From contig JBEAMJ010000012.1 of assembly GCA_041166025.1 (NCBI GenBank), positions 1 to 64,000 of the forward strand: DNA of 64,000 nt, written 5' to 3'. The DNA is from UBA7672 sp041166025. Lineage in GTDB: Bacteria > Pseudomonadota > Alphaproteobacteria > Caulobacterales > Hyphomonadaceae. The translations under genes and the position numbers were made by a program. Below are positions 1 through 8,323 of this stretch, piece by piece. The notes beneath the pieces are model-generated. The model ran no database searches, was not told where the DNA came from, and was given only the letters and a program-made list of their open reading frames with translations. Position 1 is the first letter of the stretch. Every line of letters begins with the position of its first letter.

Positions 1-2
1 TG

Positions 3-104
3 TTCTGGGCGCTGATGGCTTCAGGGCAGATCGTCATGCGAAAGATCGATGGCTGGGAAACCATCGACCGCGGCATCGCTCACCCCATTGACCTCGCAGC
101 TTGA
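3..104 (+). pseudogene. C-terminal tail of a transposase-like ORF (cut by window edge)
   Basis: A reading frame open from the window edge ends at a TGA and encodes about 33 residues, with the segment VMRKIDGWETIDRG followed by a terminal IDLAA. From memory this resembles the C-terminal tails of mutator/IS256-like transposases, but the fragment is too short to be sure of the family. The next homologous sequence, an AraC-type regulator, lacks its own start, which fits an insertion sequence whose end lies between here and about position 170. If that reading is wrong, this is an unidentified partial gene. Confidence 0.35.
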
Positions 105-170
105 GCCAATAAACATCACCCGCCGGAGACGTCGTCGCCGCCAATTCCAACACACATCGCGACACAACCG

Positions 171-866
171 GGTGGCATTCAAAGCTTCACTTATCGTGGC
201 GTTGAAAGAGCTTCTCGTCCCGGTCAGGTCGTTGTCCTGCACCCCGACGAACAACATGATGGTCGTGCTGGCGACAGCAAGGCTTTTCGCTATCGCGCGG
301 CCTACATCCCTCCAGCTGATATTCAACGAGCGCTAAACGGTCAGACGTTGCCGTTCGTTCAGGGAGGCGTTTCGACTGACGCACGCCTTCATGAAGCGGC
401 CACCGCTCTGCTGCGAGACTTCGAGCGGCCTCTTTCCAGCCTTGAGTACCAGGACGCGCTCTACGATTTGGCGCTTGCGTTGCAGGCGGCGGCGGGTGTC
501 ACTGTCGCGATCAGGCGGGCCAGTCTTGAAGCGGCCACCACTGCACGCGACTACATAGAGGCCAGTCTGTCCCGGGGGTTCTCGCTTGAAGACCTGGAGC
601 GCGAGACAGGCCATTGCCGCTGGCAATTGTCGCGGTGTTTTCGTGCCGTGTTCGGCACCAGTCCCTACAGATACCTCACCTTGCGGCGGCTGGACCAGGC
701 GCGCCGGATGATACGCGACGGTGGCGCGATCGCCGCAATTGCCTACGATTGCGGCTTTTCGGACCAGAGCCATTTCGGGCGCGTGTTCAAGCAGACCTAT
801 GGGCTAACGCCGAAGGCTTGGCTCAGGAGCGTGCGGCGTTCGCACGATCATTCTAGAATGGTCTAG
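171..866 (+). pseudogene. AraC-family transcriptional regulator, 5'-truncated
   Basis: The frame encodes most of an AraC-type regulator. An N-terminal cupin segment (IQSFTYRGVERASRPGQ, then VVLHPDEQHDG) is followed by two C-terminal helix-turn-helix units ending in GFSDQSHFGRVFKQTYGLTP, the usual AraC signature. The same frame is closed by a stop at 102-104, and no ATG, GTG or TTG lies between that stop and a TTG at 348. A full-length protein therefore cannot be made. Family members normally have about 20-40 more residues of cupin before the visible part. Loss of the 5' end to an insertion element is the simplest explanation. A short product from TTG 348 (172 residues, mostly DNA-binding domain) is possible but unproven. 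Confidence 0.7.
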
Positions 867-888
867 TTCGTTGGCGCACTGAAGCGTC

Positions 889-1779
889 ATGAAGACAACA
901 TCGCTGTTCTCACTGGAGCCCGCAAAGGGATGGATTCCCTGGGGGGTGCTGGCGCCATTTCTCCTGATCTTCTTTATGGCCGCGCCGGTGATCTTGACCG
1001 ACGAGCCGTTCATTCAATGGGGATTCGTCGACGACCAGGGCAATCCGATAGGCGAGCACGGCCTTTATGCCTTCCTTGTCATCCCGTTTGCGATGTCTGG
1101 AGCGCTGGTGGTTGCTTGGGTCCTGTTCGTCGAACGCCGCCCGCTCAGCACGATCGGATTGACGTCGAGTGCCGCGGCGATGTCGTTTATGCGCGGGCTG
1201 GCCGTGGGCATCACGACCATCGGAGCGGTTGTCGCTACGATCTGGGCGGCGGGCGGATACCAGCCGGTCGCATTCGCGAGTGCGTTCTTTGCGCCACGCG
1301 ACTTGATCACGATCGGCGTTCTATTTCTGTGTTTTGTGGTTCAGGCCAGTATCGAGGAGATCATCTTTCGCGGCTGGCTTATGTCCGCGCTGGCTCGCAA
1401 GTTTGGTGTCGCCATAGCCGTCATTCTGACATGCGCTATGTTCGCCTTGCTGCACTACACTCGAGGCCAAGAGCTACTGATCATGGCCGGCGTGTTTCTG
1501 TTTTCAGCCTTCGCGTGCCTTTGGGCGCTTAAGGCGCGCAGTATCTGGGGTGTCATGGGATGGCACGTTGGGTGGAATTGGCTCCTGGCGACAGGCTTCG
1601 AACTGCCGGTTACCGGATTGGACGCGGGCACGTCGGCGCTTGTGGTCAAGCTTGTGCCGCGCGGGCCAGATATTCTCACCGGCGGTTCGCAGGGACCAGA
1701 GGGTAGCGTGATTTGTCTGATACTCTTTGCTGGCGCGACAGCCACGCTTCTCTGGCGACTGCGGAGCACCGCCAAATAG
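889..1779 (+). CDS. CPBP-family intramembrane metalloprotease
   Basis: This 296-residue, strongly hydrophobic protein has about eight predicted membrane segments. It carries the CPBP (Abi/Rce1-like) motifs: EEIIFR at residues 156-161 (the EExxxR motif), a histidine in the later segment CAMFALLHY, and the third motif region WHVGWNW. Family members are glutamate/histidine-dependent membrane proteases, or protect bacteriocin producers; the substrate here cannot be told. It starts 22 bp after the AraC remnant, suggesting that the remnant once regulated or shared a transcript with it. The ATG is preceded by no strong ribosome-binding site. Confidence 0.85.
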   Translation: MKTTSLFSLEPAKGWIPWGVLAPFLLIFFMAAPVILTDEPFIQWGFVDDQGNPIGEHGLYAFLVIPFAMSGALVVAWVLFVERRPLSTIGLTSSAAAMSFMRGLAVGITTIGAVVATIWAAGGYQPVAFASAFFAPRDLITIGVLFLCFVVQASIEEIIFRGWLMSALARKFGVAIAVILTCAMFALLHYTRGQELLIMAGVFLFSAFACLWALKARSIWGVMGWHVGWNWLLATGFELPVTGLDAGTSALVVKLVPRGPDILTGGSQGPEGSVICLILFAGATATLLWRLRSTAK

Positions 1780-2157
1780 GCGCGGAACGGCTTGGCTGTG
1801 GTTTCAGTCTTGCACTGGAGCACAGCCAGGCTTCTTGCGGTCGCCTCGGTCACTGTGATCGGCAGGTATCGGGTGAGCATCCGCCTGCACAGCAGCGCAG
1901 GAGCGACTGGCAGTTCATGCGTGAGCCTGCCAATCTTGGTAATGCCGCAAGGCCGTGAAGTCGTGGCCCATTCCAATCATTGAGTCCTAACCGAAGTGTC
2001 GGGTGCACCCGCTTGGTACTGTTTGGGCGCGGCAGCACCTCAATGATCCGACCGCGCTGAAGGCCGGAAGTCTGGTTCAGCCGGGTTGGCGGCCAGGAGC
2101 CGAGGTCGGCGCTTCTCCGGCTTGTCTGCGGACCAATTGCGGCCGTACTCTCGTTGG
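1780..2157. other. Intergenic stretch without recognisable gene
   Basis: About 380 bp between the CPBP protease and the nitrile hydratase genes. Short open frames exist on both strands, but none has recognisable domains, good start context or sensible composition. I see no tRNA, strong hairpin or repeat. It presumably holds the promoter of the nitrile hydratase operon. Confidence 0.5.
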
Positions 2158-2787
2158 ATGGCGCACGATCAGCACGATCACGACGACGATCACCCCGACA
2201 ACGAGCTTGACCCCATGACGGCGCGGGTTCGGGCGCTGGAATCCATTCTCGTCGGCAAGGGGCTCGTTAATCCTGCCGCCATCGACGCCATCATCGAAAC
2301 CTATGAGGAGAAGATCGGACCCCGCAATGGCGCGCATGTCGTTGCAAAGGCCTGGACCGATCCAGACTTCGCTGTCTGGCTCAAGACAGACGCCTCAGCG
2401 GCGATAGCTTCCCTGGGGTATACGGGTCGGCAGGGTGAACACATGCGCGCGGTGTTCAACACAGCGGGCGTACACAACCTGGTCGTCTGCACGCTGTGCT
2501 CCTGTTATCCCTGGTCGGTGCTCGGTCTACCGCCGGTCTGGTACAAGTCGCCGCCCTATCGTTCGCGCGCAGTCATGGATCCGCACGGCATCCTGGCGGA
2601 GTTCGGACTTGTGCTGCCCGCGGACACATCTGTCCGTGTCTGGGATTCCACTGCGGAATTGCGCTATCTCGTCATTCCGCAACGTCCCGCCGGGACCGAC
2701 GATCTCGACGCCGAGGCGCTTGCCGGCCTCGTCACCCGCGACAGCATGATCGGCGCCGGCCTCGCACGATTTCCGGCCACGCCATGA
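2158..2787 (+). CDS. nthA: Nitrile hydratase alpha subunit (cobalt type)
   Basis: This 209-residue protein has the metal-binding claw CTLCSC at residues 111-116. In the family the three cysteines, two of them post-translationally oxidised, bind a low-spin metal, and threonine in the second position marks the cobalt-dependent subtype. Other conserved blocks are KAWTDPDF and LPPVWYKSPPYRSRAVMDP. It hydrates nitriles to amides as an alpha/beta complex. I chose the ATG giving MAHDQHDHDD because the upstream extension is arginine-rich and unlike the family. The His/Asp-rich start is common in cobalt-type subunits. The stop overlaps the beta start by 4 bp (ATGA), implying translational coupling. 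Confidence 0.93.
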   Translation: MAHDQHDHDDDHPDNELDPMTARVRALESILVGKGLVNPAAIDAIIETYEEKIGPRNGAHVVAKAWTDPDFAVWLKTDASAAIASLGYTGRQGEHMRAVFNTAGVHNLVVCTLCSCYPWSVLGLPPVWYKSPPYRSRAVMDPHGILAEFGLVLPADTSVRVWDSTAELRYLVIPQRPAGTDDLDAEALAGLVTRDSMIGAGLARFPATP

Positions 2788-3443
2788 ACGGACCACAGGA
2801 TCTCGGCGGACAGATGGGCTTCGGGCTGGTCGCCCCCGAGATCGACGAGCCTGTATTCCACGCGGGGTGGGAAAAGCGCGTGCTTGGCCTCACCCTTTGT
2901 GCAGGCGCGCTGGGCAAATGGACGATCGATGAAAGCCGCCACGCGCGCGAGTCATTACACCCGGCGGAATACTACGCGTCGAGTTATTACGAGATCTGGA
3001 TCAAGGGGCTTGAGGCTCTGCTGCTCCGGCATGGCTTGGTCACGGAGGCTGACCTCGCCGCAGGAAAAGCGGTCGATCCGGCGCCTGGCGTCATGCAGGT
3101 CCTGACTGCAGACGACGTGCCTGCCAGATTGGCGCGTGGCGGGCCGTGCGACCGGCCGATGCCGACCCCGCCGCGCTTTGCTGTTGGCGATCGCGTTCGC
3201 ACGCTCAGGACCAACCCAGTCGGTCACACCCGCCTTCCACGCTATGCCCGCGACTGTGTGGGGACGATCGAAGCGGTGAACGGCGGTTTTGTGTTTCCGG
3301 ACACGAATGCACACGGAGCGGGTGAAGCGCCGGACTATGTCTACACGGTCGTGTTTACGGGCCAAGCGTTGTGGGGCGAGTCAGCGAGCCCAGGCCTCAG
3401 CGTCAGCATCGATGCATGGGAGAGCTATCTTGTCGCGGCTTGA
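2784..3443 (+). CDS. nthB: Nitrile hydratase beta subunit
   Basis: This 219-residue protein begins MNGPQDLGGQMGFG, the standard opening of beta subunits, and continues with WEKRVLGLTL, EYYASSYYEIWIKGLE and the C-terminal SH3-like barrel containing GHTRLPRYARDCVGTIE. It pairs with the alpha subunit to form the active-site cleft; conserved arginines of the beta chain stabilise the oxidised cysteines. Its ATG overlaps the alpha stop. A longer frame runs upstream across the alpha gene, but only the part from this start matches the family. Confidence 0.93.
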   Translation: MNGPQDLGGQMGFGLVAPEIDEPVFHAGWEKRVLGLTLCAGALGKWTIDESRHARESLHPAEYYASSYYEIWIKGLEALLLRHGLVTEADLAAGKAVDPAPGVMQVLTADDVPARLARGGPCDRPMPTPPRFAVGDRVRTLRTNPVGHTRLPRYARDCVGTIEAVNGGFVFPDTNAHGAGEAPDYVYTVVFTGQALWGESASPGLSVSIDAWESYLVAA

Positions 3444-3765
3444 TCTCGCCCCTGATGCACCTGTCTTCGCGGAGCCATGGCAGGCCGAAGCCTTCGCAAT
3501 CACTGTCGCGTTGCATGAACGCGGCCTGTTCAACTGGAACCAGTGGGCTGAGGCGCTATCGACGCAGGTGAAGGCGCCCGGCGGGGACAACTATTTCGCT
3601 GCCTGGCTCACGGCGCTCGAAAGCCTGCTGGTATCTCTGAATGTCACCACGACGAGCGACATAGATTCATTGACCGAAGCCTGGCAGCGCGCAGCACATG
3701 CCACACCGCACGGCCAGCCAATCCTCCTCGAGAACGATCCCACAAGGTCGAACGTAGGCGAGTGA
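3412..3765 (+). CDS. Nitrile hydratase accessory (activator) protein
   Basis: A small protein of about 117 residues containing PVFAEPWQAEAFAITVALHE, then FNWNQWAEAL and a tail resembling the N-terminal half of the beta subunit. This is the P14K/activator type that inserts cobalt into the alpha subunit by a self-subunit-swapping mechanism. The ATG lies 32 bp inside the beta gene; an in-frame TTG at 3430, giving a 14-bp overlap, is an alternative. Gene order alpha-beta-activator is the normal cobalt-type operon. No amidase follows, so amide use would depend on genes elsewhere. Confidence 0.85.
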   Translation: MHGRAILSRLDLAPDAPVFAEPWQAEAFAITVALHERGLFNWNQWAEALSTQVKAPGGDNYFAAWLTALESLLVSLNVTTTSDIDSLTEAWQRAAHATPHGQPILLENDPTRSNVGE

Positions 3766-3964
3766 CAGGAGTGGGACGAGCTCCTGCCTGACCAGCAAGT
3801 GAGAAGCGTCCGGCAGGTCACGCGCGGCCCCGTCATCAGCAGCATTGTCGGACGCAGGAGAAGTGGGGTCCATAGCTGTCGTTCGTTGTTCCGGCTTGGA
3901 GCTGCCCCGACATCTTGAGGGCGCGCCAGTCGCTATCCCACTGCTCGCGTCTCGATCGCCAGCG

Positions 3965-4390
3965 CTAGGCTTCGCGGCGCATATCGGACGCGGCAGCCTG
4001 CTTAACGAGATCGCGGATCAGCAGCAGTGCAAGGCGCACCTCGATAGGCTTGTCGATGACTGCGCCAGCGCCTGCGGCGCTCAGCCTCTCGCGAATAGCA
4101 TGAGACTGATCTGACGTGCAGGCGAGGATCGGCATGCGGGAAAGGCGCGGGTCGGCTGCTTCGCGCAACCAAATGGCAAAGTCGGACCCCGACTCGTCAG
4201 GCTCAGCCAAGTGCTCGTCTATCACGACCAGATCGACGTTCCGCGAAGTGAGCGCTTCCTTTGCCGCTTCGATACTGGCGGCGCCGATATACTGCATGCC
4301 TGCCGCCGCGAGCAGTGTGGCCCAGATCTCCTGGATGCGCTCATGGTCATCGAGCACCAGGACGGTAAGTTGGGCGGGTGATGACTGCAC
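3965..4390 (-). CDS. Stand-alone response-regulator receiver protein
   Basis: This 141-residue protein consists of one CheY-like receiver domain. The acidic pair follows LTVLVLDD, the phospho-acceptor aspartate lies in VDLVVIDEH, and the conserved lysine lies in AVIDKPIEVR. There is no output domain, so it probably acts by protein-protein contact in a phosphorelay. No histidine kinase is encoded nearby. It runs opposite to the nitrile hydratase operon and has decayed mobile DNA upstream. The partner and process are unknown. Confidence 0.8.
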   Translation of the reverse strand: MQSSPAQLTVLVLDDHERIQEIWATLLAAAGMQYIGAASIEAAKEALTSRNVDLVVIDEHLAEPDESGSDFAIWLREAADPRLSRMPILACTSDQSHAIRERLSAAGAGAVIDKPIEVRLALLLIRDLVKQAAASDMRREA

Positions 4391-4707
4391 GGTTCAAGTC
4401 CTCCACCGCTGGGGGTCTATGCAGCTTTGCGAGTCGGCTATTTGTTCAGGGTCAAGGGCTGTCGAGACGCGCTCCGCCGAAGCGGCCCATGGCCCCTGCG
4501 GAAGGCTGGAGGAAGGCGGGGCAAATGAGGCCAACCGCGGTGGTCGCAGACCCTTGCGTGTTGCAAGGCTCTGCGCTGACGGCTGCCGCGATGATCCACT
4601 GATGCGGGACCCGCGGGCAAGCCAAGCACGTTGGGATCGCGATTAGCGCTCGTTGCGCTCACCCAAAAGCGCAGGTGGTCCCTCGCCCTCCGCCACTTAG
4701 CTTCACA
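4391..4707. other. Non-coding stretch with a tRNA-Ser-like 3' end scrap
   Basis: Roughly 320 bp with no supportable gene. At 4679-4697 the sequence TCCCTCGCCCTCCGCCACT resembles the T-stem/acceptor end plus CCA of a serine tRNA, but no 5' acceptor strand, anticodon arm or intact T-loop precedes it. It may be an attachment-site remnant or a chance match. It lies directly beside the truncated IS66 genes. Confidence 0.25.
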
Positions 4708-4761
4708 AGCGGTGTGCCCGGCGGCCAGCCGCACGCGCACGTTCGAGGGAATGGCGATCAC
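4708..4761 (-). pseudogene. IS66-family TnpB, N-terminal scrap
   Basis: Directly after TnpA, overlapping its stop as GTGA, a frame begins MIAIPSNVRVRLAAGHT. This matches the opening of IS66-type TnpB (usually MIxIPxxVRVxLAxGHTDMRKG). The family sequence stops after about 17 residues, where the remaining frame turns into unrelated low-complexity reading. The element is therefore truncated here, and TnpC is missing altogether. Confidence 0.7.
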
Positions 4762-5096
4762 CGAAGCGCCCGCAACGTCGCTGTGACCAGGGATGCAGGA
4801 GCCGATGCACCGATGCTCACGCGGACCTGGTCGAACTCAACAAGAATGACCGGCTCATGGGATCCGACGTCCCCTCGTCGTAGTGCTTCGGCTAACACGA
4901 CCCGCGAGAGCCTCTCGGTCGCGGTCAAGCGGTCCCGCCGCCACTTGTAGATGAGACTGGTCGAGACCTCGAACTGGCGACCTACATCAGCCACCACAGC
5001 GCCCGGCGCAAACGCCGCCGCGAGGATCGTCGCCCGTTCCGCCGGGCTCCAACGCCTGCGCCGCTCGGGGCCGGTCAACAAGGTCACCTGGGTCAT
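4758..5096 (-). CDS. tnpA: IS66-family accessory protein TnpA (remnant element)
   Basis: This 112-residue protein opens with RRRRWSPAERATILAAAFAPGA and contains a helix-turn-helix, VADVGRQFEVSTSLIYKWRR, typical of the small TnpA of IS66-type elements. The frame is intact, but the following tnpB is truncated and tnpC is absent, so the element is dead. Its upstream end abuts the truncated nuclease-like pseudogene, suggesting that the IS inserted into or next to that gene. No clean terminal inverted repeats could be identified by eye. Confidence 0.8.
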   Translation of the reverse strand: MTQVTLLTGPERRRRWSPAERATILAAAFAPGAVVADVGRQFEVSTSLIYKWRRDRLTATERLSRVVLAEALRRGDVGSHEPVILVEFDQVRVSIGASAPASLVTATLRALR

Positions 5097-5128
5097 GCTG
5101 TGCAGCTATGCGCGCTCACAAGGACGGC

Positions 5129-6062
5129 TTAAGCGCGCAGCAAACTACCCCGCTCCCCGCCCCACAAGGCGGCCCTCACCGAAGCGATACATTTCTGGCG
5201 CGGCGTACCGTATTTGTCGGCGAGACGTATGACTCGATCAAAGCGTCCGTCGGTTTCATGGCGTGGTCGCTCGAGACCGCGCGAAAGCTTTGCCGCCGCC
5301 AAGGCTTCCGACACGAGCTGCAGTTCCATCCCGGAGAAGTTCTCAGGAACGCCGATTTCACGCTCGATGTCTTCAAGTTGCTGCTGCCTTGAATAATCCG
5401 TCGGCCCGATCTGAGCGCCGCCTTCCACGACCTCACCCACATTTAGAAAGTTGTGGGCGAGATCGATGCGCTCTTTTGCGATGGTCTCTTCGACAATCCA
5501 GGTGCGGTCATGGATTGTGACGGGTGCTCCGTGGGCCTTAGCCAACTCGTCTTCCAGTTTCGCGCGCTCTTTCGCGCGTGCGTGCTGGCTCGTGATGAAG
5601 AAGATGCGTGCATACTTCCGCCCGGTGGCGACGATGCCTTCAACATCGCGCTGCGCTTTCGCTTTCCATGTTCGTTGGGAGCTGATGGCAAACGCCCAGG
5701 TCTCGTTCGCTTCCTTGCGCAGCCCTTCATAGCAGCGCTCGGTGATCTCTTCGGTGACCGGCAGCGTTTCCGTATCAACCTTGCTCTCGCCGCCACCTTC
5801 AGGGGCCTGTTTGCGCGCGTAGGTCCGGGCAGATCGCCCGCTCGCAGAGCTTGCGGCAGAACAGCTCAAAGTCATGCGTCTGGTTGCGCGCGGTGATCGT
5901 GCTGAGATGATATTCGAACTGATCAGCAGCCAGGTTGATCGCGGTCCGCCGGGTGGAGTCCGAGTAATACTCAGGTCGCAGCTGCCGCATGAAGACGGAC
6001 GGCCTGATCCCAAGTGGGACAACATTTTCTGGCTGATTGGGGACTTTCGGTCGGCGAGTCAT
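5129..6062 (-). pseudogene. Nuclease-like defence protein, frameshifted and 3'-truncated
   Basis: The gene starts at 6062 with MTRRPKVPNQPENVVPLG and reads to CPDLRAQTGP, where a TGA follows. One base further the sequence continues in the next frame as EGGGESKVDTETLPV, so a single-base insertion near 5801 breaks the frame. The second part runs on through KYARIFFITSQHARAKERAK and VTIHDRTWIVEETI and dissolves after RLADKYGTPRQK close to the IS66 remnant. The order FELF, GGGESKVD, then a hydrophobic strand with a lysine recalls Mrr-like PD-(D/E)xK restriction-type folds; that is inference. The intact family is larger. It lies beside AbiE, consistent with a defence island. Confidence 0.6.
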
Positions 6063-6159
6063 GCGCGAACATTAATAGAACACAAAGGCGCGTACCTCAA
6101 CGCCGCTATCGCTCTGTCCGGTGTGCCCTTTGGTTCCAAAACATTGATTAGTTAGGCAA

Positions 6160-6261
6160 GAATATACCAAGGGTGGATTTCTGGCGGAGTTAACAAAGTC
6201 AGGAGCCGAAAGCGGCTTCCGACATCATCGTAAAATATGCTATGAATATACCATGAGTATA
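6160..6261 (+). promoter_or_regulatory. Repeated GAATATACCA boxes in the AbiE promoter
   Basis: The decamer GAATATACCA occurs at 6160-6169 and again at 6244-6253, 84 bp apart (eight helical turns). The second copy forms an inverted repeat, TATAC-N5-GTATA (6247-6251 and 6257-6261), which spans the ATG of the antitoxin gene. AbiEi antitoxins are known to repress their own promoter by binding inverted repeats, so these are candidate operators. No mapped promoter can be claimed. Confidence 0.5.
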
Positions 6262-7023
6262 GCGCGATCCGACAAACTGAAGCAACTGCTGGCGGGATGG
6301 GAGTCTGGCACGGTGATGACGCGCGCGCGCCTGAAGGCGCTCGGAATCACGCCCCAGCACACGCAGAAATACGTCGGGAGCGGTTGGGTGGAGGCAGTCG
6401 GCGCTGGCGTCTTCCAGCGCCCCGGTACAGGCTTAACCTGGCAAGGAGCGCTGCATAGCCTGCAATCGCAACTCGGGCTCAAGGCGCACGTCGGCGCACT
6501 GACCGCGCTCGCGGGAGACGGACACGTACATTTTGCGCGGCCCGGCGGGGAGAGGGCGTATCTCTTTGCCGCGCCCGGTGTGACCTTGCCCAAATGGTTT
6601 CGCGAATACCCGTGGCCTGATCGCGTGATCCTGACGCAAACGAAGTTGCTGCCGGCAGGACTCGGGGTACGCGAGACGACGCTCGGTGGTTTCAAACTCA
6701 TGGCCTCGACGCCTGAGCGCGCGATCCTTGAAGCGCTCCAACTCGCGCCGAAAGAAGTCGATCTGGTCGAAGCCTATCAGGTGCTCGAAGGACTACAGAC
6801 CTTGCGCCCGAAACTCATGCAGGAGCTGCTCGAAGCCTGCACGTCGATCAAGGTCAAGCGGCTCTTTCTGTTCATGGCGGAGCGGGCCGCGTTGCCAGTC
6901 ATGAAACGTCTCGACCAGAACGCCATCCAGCTTGGCAGCGGCGACCGCACGCTCGCGCCCGGTGGCGCCTATGTGGCGAAATTTGGCCTCGTCGTACCCA
7001 AAGAATTGGCCGTCCATGAATGA
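6253..7023 (+). CDS. abiEi: AbiEi antitoxin (type IV toxin-antitoxin)
   Basis: This 256-residue protein has an N-terminal winged-helix region (TRARLKALGITPQHTQKYV), a central block with HVGALTALAG, and the C-terminal antitoxin domain that includes MASTPERAILEALQ, typical of AbiEi. It represses its own operon and neutralises AbiEii without stable binding (type IV mode). The ATG sits inside an inverted repeat, so repression could also block translation start. The stop overlaps the toxin start by 8 bp. Both frames are intact, unlike most neighbours in this decayed stretch. Confidence 0.85.
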   Translation: MSIARSDKLKQLLAGWESGTVMTRARLKALGITPQHTQKYVGSGWVEAVGAGVFQRPGTGLTWQGALHSLQSQLGLKAHVGALTALAGDGHVHFARPGGERAYLFAAPGVTLPKWFREYPWPDRVILTQTKLLPAGLGVRETTLGGFKLMASTPERAILEALQLAPKEVDLVEAYQVLEGLQTLRPKLMQELLEACTSIKVKRLFLFMAERAALPVMKRLDQNAIQLGSGDRTLAPGGAYVAKFGLVVPKELAVHE

Positions 7024-7933
7024 GACCTACCGCACCCAGATTCGCTTGCTGCTCGATGTGCTGCCGCTGGTGGCCGAAGAGCACGACTTCGCGCTGAAGG
7101 GCGGCACCGCGATCAATCTTTTCGTGCGTGATCTGCCACGCCTCTCGGTCGACATCGATCTCACGTATCTCCCGCTTGATGACCGGGACACGGCGTTCCA
7201 CAAGATCGCGGAAGCGCTTCGACGCATCAAGGCGCGGATCGAGGCCATCTCAGGCAGCCGCACGACACTGGTCGATCAAGGCGGTGGCATGGAGGTGAAA
7301 CTCCAGGTGCAACGCGGCCGCACGCGGATCACGATCGAGGTGAACCCGACGCTGCGCGGCCACCTCATGCCCGTTCGCGTTCTGCCAACCGTGCCTCGTG
7401 TCGAGGAGCAGTTCGAAGCCTTCGTCGAAATGTCCGTCGTTGCACACGGCGAACTCTTCGGCGGCAAACTATGCGCGGCGCTTGACCGGCAGCACCCGCG
7501 CGATCTCTTCGATGTGCGCGGCCTGCTGGACGCGGAAGGGATCACGGACGAGGTGCGTCACGGCTTGATCGCAGGGCTGGTCGGTCACAACCGGCCGATC
7601 AGCGAGCTCATAGCGGGCCGCATGCAGGACCGAGAAGCGGCTTTCAATGCCGAGTTCGCGGGCATGACGCTCGCGCCTTTCGATTATCCCGCTCATGCAG
7701 AAACCTATCGCCAGATGATCGATGCGATCCACCGCGAGCTGACCGCTGACGACAAAGCCTTCCTCTTGAGTTTTGAGGCGGGCGCTCCAGCCTGGAACCG
7801 CTTTCCGTACGCGGACCTCGCAGGTCTACCCGGCGTGCAGTGGAAACTCATGAACATCCAGAAGCTGCAACGGGCTAATCCGGCCAAGCATCAGCAGGGC
7901 ATCGACGCCCTGAGGCGCGTGCTCGGCGCCTAG
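7016..7933 (+). CDS. abiEii: AbiEii nucleotidyltransferase toxin
   Basis: This 305-residue protein has the DNA-polymerase-beta-like nucleotidyltransferase motifs of AbiEii: KGGTAINLF near residue 27 and SVDIDLTY near residue 44 (the DxD metal site). A later block, RQHPRDLFDVRGLLD, is also standard for the family. Related toxins transfer nucleotides to tRNA acceptor ends and cause abortive phage infection. The start MNETYRTQ overlaps the antitoxin stop and is preferred over an upstream in-frame ATG that would lengthen the overlap. The operon is complete and probably functional. Confidence 0.88.
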   Translation: MNETYRTQIRLLLDVLPLVAEEHDFALKGGTAINLFVRDLPRLSVDIDLTYLPLDDRDTAFHKIAEALRRIKARIEAISGSRTTLVDQGGGMEVKLQVQRGRTRITIEVNPTLRGHLMPVRVLPTVPRVEEQFEAFVEMSVVAHGELFGGKLCAALDRQHPRDLFDVRGLLDAEGITDEVRHGLIAGLVGHNRPISELIAGRMQDREAAFNAEFAGMTLAPFDYPAHAETYRQMIDAIHRELTADDKAFLLSFEAGAPAWNRFPYADLAGLPGVQWKLMNIQKLQRANPAKHQQGIDALRRVLGA

Positions 7934-7942
7934 CTCGTGACG

Positions 7943-8167
7943 TTATGCGAGAGCTCCAGGTCGCATGTGCAGGTCGATCAGGCTTGCGAACGTGTCTTTC
8001 CGACTGATGGGTTTGACGGTTGGGTCGATCTCCTTGTCGATCGCCCGCTCACGTTCGCGCGCCCACTCTTCAGCGTCGCTCTAGCGCAGAAAGGTCTTAC
8101 ATAGAGAATGGCCGTCCCGGCGTACCTGGGCCCGCCATTTGCCCCGACGCTTGTCGATGGACGCCAT
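7943..8167 (-). pseudogene. Tyrosine integrase, N-terminal remnant with internal stop
   Basis: Read on the minus strand from an ATG at 8167, the sequence gives MASIDKRRGKWRAQVRRDGH, then KTFLR, a TAG stop (8083-8081), and continues in frame as SDAEEWARERERAIDKEID and KDTFASLIDLHM before a TAA. This matches the arm-type DNA-binding N-terminus of phage-like tyrosine integrases, which typically reads KRxGxWxAQVRRxG..KTFxxKxDAExWA. The core-binding and catalytic domains are gone. Its start faces the dusA scrap about 160 bp away, the normal arrangement for an integrase next to its attachment site. It is too broken for an ordinary gene caller. Confidence 0.75.
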
Positions 8168-8291
8168 ACCATGCAGCTCCGCCTTCGCGCGTCCCAGCGA
8201 CCTAATCGAATCTGGTCACGCTCCGGTCACACGCAGACTGGAAAAGCCCGGAAAAATGCGGAACACAGGTCAAACGCGCGGTTACAAATCA

Positions 8292-8314
8292 GAACATCTA
8301 GTTCACTGATGTTC
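8292..8314. repeat. Perfect inverted repeat between integrase remnant and dusA scrap
   Basis: GAACATC at 8292-8298 and GATGTTC at 8308-8314 are perfect complements separated by 9 bp. The position, between the integrase start and the presumed attachment core, is where integrase or excisionase arm sites, or a regulator operator, would lie. The function is inferred only from position. Confidence 0.4.
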
Positions 8315-8323
8315 CAAAAACAC

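Noticed and set aside
49..336. Arginine-rich open frame (RRRRRRR) as a small gene
   Set aside because: It overlaps the AraC reading in another frame; the arginine run comes from a CG-rich repeat of codons. Part of it may be frame-shifted remains near the truncated regulator.
2496..2783. Long upstream extension of the nitrile hydratase beta gene
   Set aside because: It reads across the alpha subunit in a different frame and has no family similarity; the ATG overlapping the alpha stop gives the standard MNGPQDLGG start.
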